Positions 57,053-64,000 of a stretch of 64,000 nucleotides of DNA are shown in pieces. Position numbers and translations under genes: made by a program. The stretch comes from Talinum fruticosum (Eukaryota; Streptophyta; Magnoliopsida; Caryophyllales; Talinaceae). Under the pieces are notes generated by a model that saw only the letters and a program-made list of their open reading frames with translations, did no database searches and was not told the DNA's origin. The stretch lies in NCBI GenBank assembly GCA_021018815.1, contig JAITYX010000003.1, forward strand, positions 4,946,501 to 5,010,500, in the 5' to 3' direction. How positions within the stretch are numbered: position 1 is the first letter of the stretch; each line of letters starts with the position of its first letter.

Positions 57053-58468
57053 CAATTGAGTCATAATTCGTGCCGCATGGTGAGCATATGATGTTTGAAA
57101 ACTTAAGAATAAGGTAAAAGGATACCCTACAATGGCAGCCGCTTGCTCATTTAAAAGGAAGGGAGCCAAGGTAGAACATGGTCCGGGAAGGATCGATCGA
57201 AACAAGCGGAGGCCATGTACTAGCCCGAATTTTAGGTGTGACTCTCTCCCTAAGATACCAAGAAAACCCAAAGGGACCTTCAAATAATATTATCCTCTCG
57301 CTTAATTCTTGTACAATAATGACACTTGGAGAGAGTTGGAGTTGGGCCTAAGGATGAAAGTTAGCCTACATTCAAGATTTATCAAGAAACAAGGAAACAA
57401 GAATGAAAGGCAACAAGAAAACAGATGAAAAACAATGCATAATCTAGGTTGGAGTCCACCACGTGCAATCCCATAGGCAGTAGGTAGGGGCAGCAAGTTA
57501 AACGAGTGTGATAAAAGTTCTCTACAACATATTTTGAGGCGAAATTCGAGATTAAAGAGGCATACCGAGGTCACACAGTTGAGGGCTAATCTCAAGAAGT
57601 ATATCCCATGAACGTTAGAACATTGAAGATAGACCTTAGCCCACGATATGGAGGCTAGAAATGCGGGATGATTCATTGAACCGAGAGAAGATGAGGGAAA
57701 TATTCATATAATCACGGCTACATGATCCCGATTAAGTTTTTTATCCACACAAGATGAAAAATACTATGGAGAAAAAGAGAATTTGAGCGTACCTCCAGAA
57801 TCTTACACAAACCATTCAACAAGTAAATAGTTGGTTGAATCTAACTCCGATCTTGTGTGTCACACACCGGCACGGAGGCTCCCGATGAGGCAAGTATATG
57901 CACGAGCACCCCAGTTGAGCTCCTTTATTTTATCGAGGTCCAATAAGTTCACCAAATAGTGAAGATGAACTTTAGGAGCCTGATCGGAGAAAAGAATCAT
58001 ACTCGAATAGAGGAGCAAGCATGATTCGGACTCGTTGTTGAGGAGAGTGTTGAGGCCAAAACCTAACATCCTCAAACGCCTAAAAAGAACCATTTAATTG
58101 AAGAAATTTTCTACGAGAAACCACTCGGCTACAGGGCCAAAAAGGTGACAAAGATAGTCACAGCTTTTGCACAAATTCCGGTCATAGGCAAGAGTTTCAC
58201 CCGATAAGCCCAAACTGGATAAAATAGCAAAATCTATTGGAGTTATGGTCATTTCCCTGAAGGGAAGGTGAAAAGTGTTGGTAGTATCCCAAAAACATTC
58301 ACTAAAGGCCCTAATAGGATCCCTCTTCCTTTTATTAGTAAGGTGGTTCAAGCCAAGGTAGAGAGGACCGAACCCGGCACTATGCATGACATCCTCAAGA
58401 GAAAAGTTCATCCTCCCGCATGTCTCAATGAATTTGGGGATAGCTCCAGTACTCCCAATTGAGCCCTC

Positions 58469-58551
58469 CTACAAGACAAAAATCCAACAAGATTTTAGTT
58501 AAAAAGCTACTCTTAATTAGCAAAGGAAGAAACATAAGCTAATTAGCTTAC
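58469..58551 (-). other. Intron of gene 2 (83 bp)
   Basis: Donor TTCG|GTAAGC, acceptor CTTGTAG|GAGGGC, with a T-rich 3' end. Removing it keeps the reading frame from VSILVITPS into EGSIGSTG. No second copy is available in the window to confirm. Confidence 0.65.
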
Positions 58552-58830
58552 CGAAGGAGTTATGACAAGTATAGAAACATGGCTCTCAGCCTCCATGAAG
58601 AGGTCACTTGGATTCCACTCGTTCTATGGACGCCATTTCTGTTCAAGGAAATAATCTTGAACAAGTTTGTCGCCTCTAGGACTCCCTATTGGATGGCCCT
58701 TCTCCTAGAAATTTTGAAAGAATAAACTTTGAGAACCAACTAGTTTTCAAGAAGATGTAAAGTAAGAGAACACAAGAAGAATGCAAGAGCAAGAGGAGGA
58801 GTAAGTGTGCAAAATGAACACACTAAGCAC

Positions 58831-58841
58831 CCCTTTTATAG
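58831..58841 (-). promoter_or_regulatory. TATA-like box upstream of gene 2
   Basis: TATAAAAGGGG on the minus strand, about 40 bp beyond the mapped start region of gene 2. The word differs from the TATAAATAG of gene A and of the LTR. Only one copy is available. Confidence 0.5.
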
Positions 58842-59440
58842 GCAAACTCAGTCAAGTCAGCCAACCACACAAGACAAAAGTCAAGCAAGTAGTGGGAGAC
58901 CAAGGGAATCGACGGAAGCACGCCGATGCCATGCCTCGCAAAGGCATGCCGACGCCAGCCACGAGGTGTCGTAATGTCCTATCGGTGACAAATTTGTAGC
59001 CGTAGCCTATCCACCTAGCTTAAGGAGTCTCTTCAACTGTGGCATGTGAGTCCTTCGTATCTTGTGCATGCAACTACGAGGTTTCGGACCTACAAATCAG
59101 CTTTTTCAAATCAGTTTTTTAGTCTGCTTTCGGTTGAATTATTCAGGTAAAACACTCGAACTTCGTCAATTTGATTATACACTTAAAATCAGCTTTAGAT
59201 CAAAGAATGATTGAAGTTTTAGCATCAAAATATACCAAGCTTGAGGCTCTGGTCAAGCCAAGCATAGGACCCTATCATCCGACTTTAGAACGAATGCATC
59301 GCAATCAAGTCTCGGCGCCATTTTGGAGTTCGAGTTCAACTACAACCAATTCCAAGCACTAAACAATCACTAATATAAAAATCGAGGTAAGTATGCTTTA
59401 GTGTCTACTTTGACTATTCGTCTTTTTAGACTCAGTCATA
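58842..59440. other. Upstream region of gene 2 to polypurine tract
   Basis: 600 bp without recognisable coding. Short frames on both strands at 58805-58999 and 59171-59362 are not conserved elsewhere in the window. It may contain regulatory sequence for gene 2. Confidence 0.5.
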
Positions 59441-59452
59441 GTAGGGGCTAAT
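59441..59452 (+). promoter_or_regulatory. Tat-0 polypurine tract (weak)
   Basis: GTAGGGGCTAAT directly before the LTR start TGTAGACACC. The purine run is short. Confidence 0.55.
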
Positions 59453-61417
59453 TGTAGACACCTAAAAGTGTCGTCTCTAATCTCTTTAATTATATGGTTT
59501 ATTCTATTAGCTCGACGATGAAAATTCGGAGTCCTATTTAAGGATTTGGATCTTGGACTATGTTTGATTGGTGCGACGTAATCCAAGAAACCACAAAGAA
59601 CCTCATCACTAAATAAATAGCCTTTTGCCTTGGGTTGATCGAAAAATCCCCCTTTCACGTAGACGATCCAACAACCGGGCCAAGCCTTCAAAGATAACGG
59701 AGTCCAAGGCTATGTGTTGGGAAATTCGAAGCCGTGAACACTACATTTTACTTTTTTCCAATCCGACAATGAGGTGAAAACCTTAAGATGGCGTTAAAAC
59801 GTTGCGTTTCATGATCACGAGCAACAAATTGTTGCATTTAAGCTCCACAAAACCGGACTAGGAGCTTTTCCCCTCAAAATAACGTCGTAGATGGCGCCCG
59901 GAACCGCAGAATTTTAAGTGAAACGCTGCATTTTGGCTTAGAGAATCCCTTGGAAACACACTAGGGCAGAAAACCATAAGCACGCCCGGGTGGCCGGCGC
60001 CGTGATCTAGGTTCTATCCTTGCTTTATCTAGTTCAATCTTGTGAGATTCGGGCTCAATTTGGTTGCATACTGCTTAGATGGTTGGCTTAGTGTAAAACC
60101 TAGGTGATTTATGACCTAGGTCTCCCCTATAAATAGAGAGCCTTAGCTTTCATTCCTATATGACTTTCTCCTATGCGTAATGCTCGTAGAAAGATAACAA
60201 GAGCACTCATACCTAAATGTTACTCTATCGAAATCAACATCAAATATTCATCTTTTCTCTACTAATTGCCGTTGAATTTGAGTAAAGAGCTCGAGAATAT
60301 TCAATTATTCTTATCTCTAGGCACTTATTCAACTTATCTTTCCTACTCCTTGCATATTCACCTTTTACATAATCCACAAAAACAAGCCCTTTCTTTGATT
60401 TCTCATCGTCGCATCAAGAGATCCCGTGTAAACATCCATATCACTAAGGTGGGACAACCTGAGAGCAATCGTTCAGCCTTCAAACAATTATTTAATTTAT
60501 GTTATATTTATCGCTTTCCGTATTGTGGTTTAAAGAGATGTAATTGCTTCTTTTAATTCCCCCACTCTGATGTAATTCTTTAATTTTTCGCTTTACTTTT
60601 CTTTCTTTATCGCTTTCTTTATCGCATTCATTTAATTTTGTTTGGTTGCTTTAATTTTGTTTTGCATGTTGTTGTATGTTTATGTTTAGCATATTATTTT
60701 AGTATACTACTGAAACCAGTAATGGCCATCTTCGGACGAGTAGAATGGAAGGGTTTTCCCTTACATTTCGTACCCTCGCCCCGAATCGATTCTCGATTCA
60801 TAAACCGATGGAGTTAATTTTAGCTTCTTTTAGTCGTAGTTTTCCCATACTAAGATTGGAAGAGCAAGTTTTTGTTTTTGTTAGTTTCTTATTCCTATAA
60901 ACCGACTCGTGACTCGCTTTTGCGCTTTAAACTTATTAAAAAATGCATACCCGTTATTTTCTCGATTGTAGGGAAAAGAACAGATCTGGATCTACCCGCT
61001 AGCCGAGGCCGAGGCCGACTGTTTCAGCCCAGTTCTCGGCCGGCTACGGTTACCGCCAAGTGTAGGCGGCAGATCAACGGCTGAGGCTTGGGTCCGGACT
61101 GGTGTTTTCACATCGGTCTGTCCCTAAAGCCTCACGATAGAGCCTAATTTCTAATTTCTTTTATTTATTTAATTAGGAGATAATATCTGCAAAATTTTGA
61201 AAATAATTTATAATATAAAATAATTAATAAAATGCCAATCAATTCAAATATGTTAATTTGACTTAATAAAATTTGGAACTCTTAATAAGAGATCAATCCC
61301 CATATTTTAAAATTTCTATTTCACATCCTTTTTCAAATCCCATTTTGCAAAACCCAAGAAATGCCAAAAAGGCTCATGGGGAAGCTTCGGTCCGGTCCGC
61401 CCAAGTCGCGGTTCCTA
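59453..61417 (+). repeat. Tat-0 3' LTR (~1965 bp)
   Basis: Starts TGTAGACACC and ends near GGTTCCTA; the final CA is not preserved, so the right border is uncertain by a few bases. It contains the intact promoter word CTATAAATAGAGAGCC (TATA 60128-60135) and the CTTTCTTTATCG microrepeat (60600-60628). It is the only LTR of Tat-0 in the window. Confidence 0.85.
60128..60135 (+). promoter_or_regulatory. LTR TATA box (Tat-0)
   Basis: TATAAATA followed by GAGAGCC, as in the Tat-1 LTR. Confidence 0.7.
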
Positions 61418-62138
61418 TTGTAATACTTTAATTTACGAAAGAAATTCCACATCCGAAACTAGCAATCGAATGAAATGCTCCAACAAAGAAGAACTAATCT
61501 TGCAAGTAAATTCTTGAACAAAATCAAATTTCATAACCCCGAATTTGAAACCTAAAACTAAAAATTTAAAACCAAACCTAAAACCGAAAATGTGAGAAAC
61601 TAAACTATGTTTTTGTAGAACTGAAACTAAAACTGGATGAATCAAACCGAAGAATTAAACCTAAACTTCGACCTTAGTGCGACTCCGGTTTGTCACACCT
61701 TCGCCATCTGTTCGACCCCCCACACTATCTCTCGTTTATGTGCCGACTTGCATGCCACTATTTTTAGTTGTGGATAAAGAAAGTGAAGGGATAAAATTTT
61801 AGATGGAGAAGGACTTGGTTTATTCGTAGCATTGAGGTAGTAATAGGAAGAGGAGAACAAGAGGTGGGGTTTAGGTGAACGTCTTAGTGCAGTAGGAAAA
61901 CCCGAAGAGGAGAGGTAGAGTTGGAGATGGAAAAGGGTTGCGGTGTGACGAGAGGAAGACGAAGAAGAGAGGAAGATGGGGACTGTAGAGGAACGAGAAG
62001 GAGAGTCTAGATTGGCTAGGATTCGAGCAGCAACAGCGAGAGAGAGGGAACACGGGAAAAGTTAGGGTTTCGGGTCCGGGTAGCGCGAAAAGGAAGAAGG
62101 TCGGGAAGGGTTTTCCGGTGAGAGGGTTGGAAAGAGAA
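61418..62138. other. Unclassified AT- and purine-rich sequence
   Basis: Beyond the Tat-0 3' LTR. An AAACCTAAAACTAAAAA-type region (61540-61600) is followed by a purine-rich stretch (61800-62135), giving a low-complexity minus-strand frame. It might be original flanking DNA or an older repeat. No gene is supported. Confidence 0.4.
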
Positions 62139-62712
62139 TGTAACACCTCAAAACACCCCCTAGGAGTATTACATCGCTAGAGTTCCTTAAAGGAATCCCC
62201 AAGGCTCTTTTCGGTGTCGATTTGGATGTCTAAACTCAACTTAAAGATGATAAAGGTGGTTTTCCAAACGAATCCGAGATTTTTCTAAAAATTTCGGCAG
62301 AGCTCTGTTTGTAATAGGGACTATCCCATAGGCTTAAGGCCTTAAAACCTTGCATAAAACCACAATATAACTCGACAAGTGACACGCTTGGAGTATACTA
62401 CTCAACGGCCACACGCCGGAGTTCAACCAATCATGCGATAAAATTTTGAATAATCTAAATGGTTTATTATACAATTGGTGCAACTATATGAACTAAATTA
62501 CAAGTACAACACTTAGAAACATAAGAAATGCACACTCGCGATTTGAATTGCTCAAGCAACCAACAAATGGCAATCAACGGAGTCAAGAATAAGCTAAGTA
62601 CCACACACACCGAAGAATGCACCTACAACATTGGGAGGAAAAGAGGGGAAATTTGTGGGGGTGAGTAATAAACCACGGGCTCACTAGAGTCTTATACCCT
62701 TAAAAAGGAAAT
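62139..62712 (+). repeat. Truncated TGTAACA-family LTR
   Basis: Starts TGTAACACCTC and aligns with the first ~575 bp of the solo LTR at 37610-40922 (shared GGAGTATTACATCGC, CTATCCCATAGGCTTAAGG, CCAATCATGCGATAAAA). It stops at 62712, where a Copia LTR fragment begins. Confidence 0.8.
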
Positions 62713-63560
62713 GAGTCACTCGAAAAGATCCGTTGACATGTGAACGTTATGTAACGGCTCTTGGCTCCTAAAGTTGCTCTAGTCAGCTGGTGATTTCTGA
62801 AAAGTAAGGTGGAAAGCACCGTTGAGCTTAGCATTGAAGTTTTCCAGATTTGGAAACAGACAACCATGACACAGACGTCTAAGCCTTGTTCGAAGTAGAT
62901 AAGCCTTGTCTGCTCGGTAATTAATAGCTTGAAGCCTAGGTTACTTTTGTAATTCAAAAATGAAATAACCTCGTTTGAATAACCTACAAAAGTAAATCAT
63001 TTTGTTCTCAAAGTATAAAATACTTTGGTCCAAGATTAGGCACGGATAATAATTTAATTAAGACAATTAAGTGATTTAATTAAGATAATTAATACATAAT
63101 TATCTTAGCCTTAGAAGAATTGAATTTTCTAAGTCTAATATTCATTATACTTAAATTCCATCGAGTGAGTCATAGGAACGATCAAGTTATAAGAGTGAAA
63201 GCATCAGAGTAGGTACTTGATGTGGACAAATAATTCTCAAATATATAAACCGACTTAGAAAGATGAATGAACACTCGTAATTCACTTTGCTTTGAAATAC
63301 GTAATCGGAACTCGGATAGAGTGTTAGAGAGATTATTTGAACATGCGATAAATCTGAGTGATGTCTAAGTGACTCGAAACATCATCGTGAGAAGATAATC
63401 AAGAATGTGTTTTCTAAGTCATTCGAAACGAATGAAAACTTATACGAGAGCTTCTATAACACTCGGAATGACTTGTAATCAAAACTTAGTAGGGATAAGG
63501 TTTGTACATGAGTCTTTATGTAGTACTCAGAATGATATAAATTCAGAGTTTGAGTCTTCA
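62713..63560 (-). repeat. Truncated Copia LTR
   Basis: Minus-strand LTR of the Copia-A/C family. Its start TGAAGACTC lies at 63560, and it runs ~848 bp to the word CGGATCTTTTCGAGTGACTC at 62713. The 3' half (with the TATA) is missing. Confidence 0.8.
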
Positions 63561-64000
63561 CATTTGAAGCTCATGAACCTATTCAATAATAGGAGAGAAA
63601 GAATCTATAGGAAGTGAAGGTTCTACTCGTATCGGTATTATTTTTCTCCTTAGTTTCCTTTATTTTAGAAAACAGAACAACAGGAGTCCTTAGAAGAACA
63701 CCATTAGTAGTGTCTTTAGAAATATTAGGTAAATCAGTCTCTCTAGGAGAAGAGTGGGAGGATGAATCTTAGACCAAACTATGAGGATATAATTCTTGGT
63801 CACTCACATGGTTATCAATTTCTCTTCGTAACCTAATAGACATATCATTCACGGAGGCTCCCCGAAGTGGAAGGGTCAATGCTCTTAGAGTTTACCTCCG
63901 CACGAGTATGAAAAGTTCTTTTAAGTTGGGTCAACTACTTAGTCATATTCTTAAACATTTTCTCTATGTTATTATAACTTTTATCAATATCATCGTAATC
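63561..64000 (-). other. Unclassified; possible decayed coding sequence
   Basis: The minus strand from 64000 reads open for short stretches, for example DYDDIDKSYNNIEKMFKNM, then LTQLKRTFHTRAEVNSKSID after a stop. This could be the start of another retroelement gag, but there is no diagnostic motif. The 70-codon plus frame ending at 63617 lies mostly in LTR sequence and is spurious. Confidence 0.3.

Larger units (their letters stand above)
56468..58790 (-). pseudogene. Antisense gene 2: plant-mobile-domain (PMD) gene with introns
   Basis: Passenger gene on the strand opposite to Tat-0 pol, just before the 3' LTR. Exon parts: NEWNPSDLFMEAESHVSILV (ending 58552), then after an intron EGSIGSTGAIPKFIETCGRM and NFSLEDVMHSAGFGPLYLGL; TNTFHLPFREMTITPIDFAI is the hallmark of the PMD (its -TFHLPFGEMTITLDD- block). 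It runs on to LNWGARAYTCLIGSLRAGV (57860), with one stop at 58094. Later exons hold AAAIVGYPFTLFLSFQT, YAHHAARIMTQL and the acidic end GLGNYIFDDDSNGND (stop 56468-56470). Introns: 58469-58551, 56983-57052 and 56890-56935, plus probably one or two between 57860 and 57300. PMDs are known from host MAIN/MAIL proteins and from transposable elements. Broken here. Confidence 0.72.
56392..61417 (+). mobile_element. Tat-0, right segment with gene 2 and 3' LTR
   Basis: Continuation of the plus-strand Tat-0 element after the Tat-2 insertion: the antisense gene 2 (56468-58790, minus), its upstream region, a polypurine tract and the 3' LTR. The first bases (56392-56440) continue the sequence found downstream of gene 2 in Tat-2 (14540-14575), so the break is exactly at the Tat-2 LTR edge. 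Confidence 0.8.

Noticed and set aside
57302..57676. 124-codon minus-strand frame between gene 2 exons
   Set aside because: As a whole it looks like intron sequence plus a short exon in another frame; not a separate gene.

Overview
The window looks like gene-poor plant heterochromatin built almost entirely of decayed retrotransposons nested inside one another. No intact host gene, tRNA, rRNA or CRISPR array is visible. The evidence for a flowering-plant nucleus is the set of families: Ty3/gypsy elements of the Tat/Ogre type (LTRs of about 1.9-2.0 kb opening TGTAGACACC, a tRNA-Arg-like primer site, a second RNase H after the usual one), Ty1/copia elements of Sirevirus-like build (1.46 kb LTRs, TGGTATTAGAGC primer site, extra ORF after RNase H), large solo LTRs, and a CACTA transposon. 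All coding regions carry stops and frameshifts. I cannot name the species.

Layout. The outermost element is a plus-strand Tat copy, here Tat-0. Its left part lies outside the window. It is interrupted within its second RNase H by Tat-1 (minus strand, 1-9766), resumes at 9767-~13530 (RNase H end, integrase, antisense gene A), is interrupted again by Tat-2 (minus strand, ~13531-56391), and ends at 56392-61417 (antisense gene 2 and the 3' LTR). Tat-2 itself contains a 2.57 kb solo LTR (20245-22817), Copia-A (24015-49405) and a CACTA element (49461-50838). Copia-A contains an inverted solo LTR of its own family (25352-26882) and a complete Copia-C (28471-41754). The 3' LTR of Copia-C contains a 3.3 kb solo LTR (37610-40922). 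Short target-site duplications support most of these insertions: ACTTT, CTCAA, TTAAT exactly; CGATG/TGATG, AAAAC/AAGAC and CAA/GAA with one mismatch. The right end (61418-64000) is unclassified sequence plus two truncated LTR fragments.

The most interesting content is in the Tat elements between integrase and the 3' LTR. There, on the strand opposite to gag-pol, sit two further genes in tandem. Gene A (called here DUF7745-like) has a TATA box and a spliceosomal-type intron conserved between two copies (238 and 241 bp). Gene 2 is a plant-mobile-domain (PMD) gene with its own TATA-like box and several introns, one conserved at 70 and 71 bp in two copies. Introns facing the antisense way would not be removed from the genomic RNA, which explains how a retroelement could carry an intron-containing gene. 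The order, read along the element, is LTR - primer site - tandem-repeat leader - gag - protease - RT - RNase H - second RNase H - integrase - (A, antisense) - (gene 2, antisense) - polypurine tract - LTR.

The Copia elements carry a different passenger: a sense-strand ORF between RNase H and the 3' LTR, with a conserved globular part followed by a Glu/Lys-rich segment, in the position of the env-like ORF of Sireviruses. Functions of all passenger genes are unknown; the family assignments come from motif recognition by eye, without database searches.
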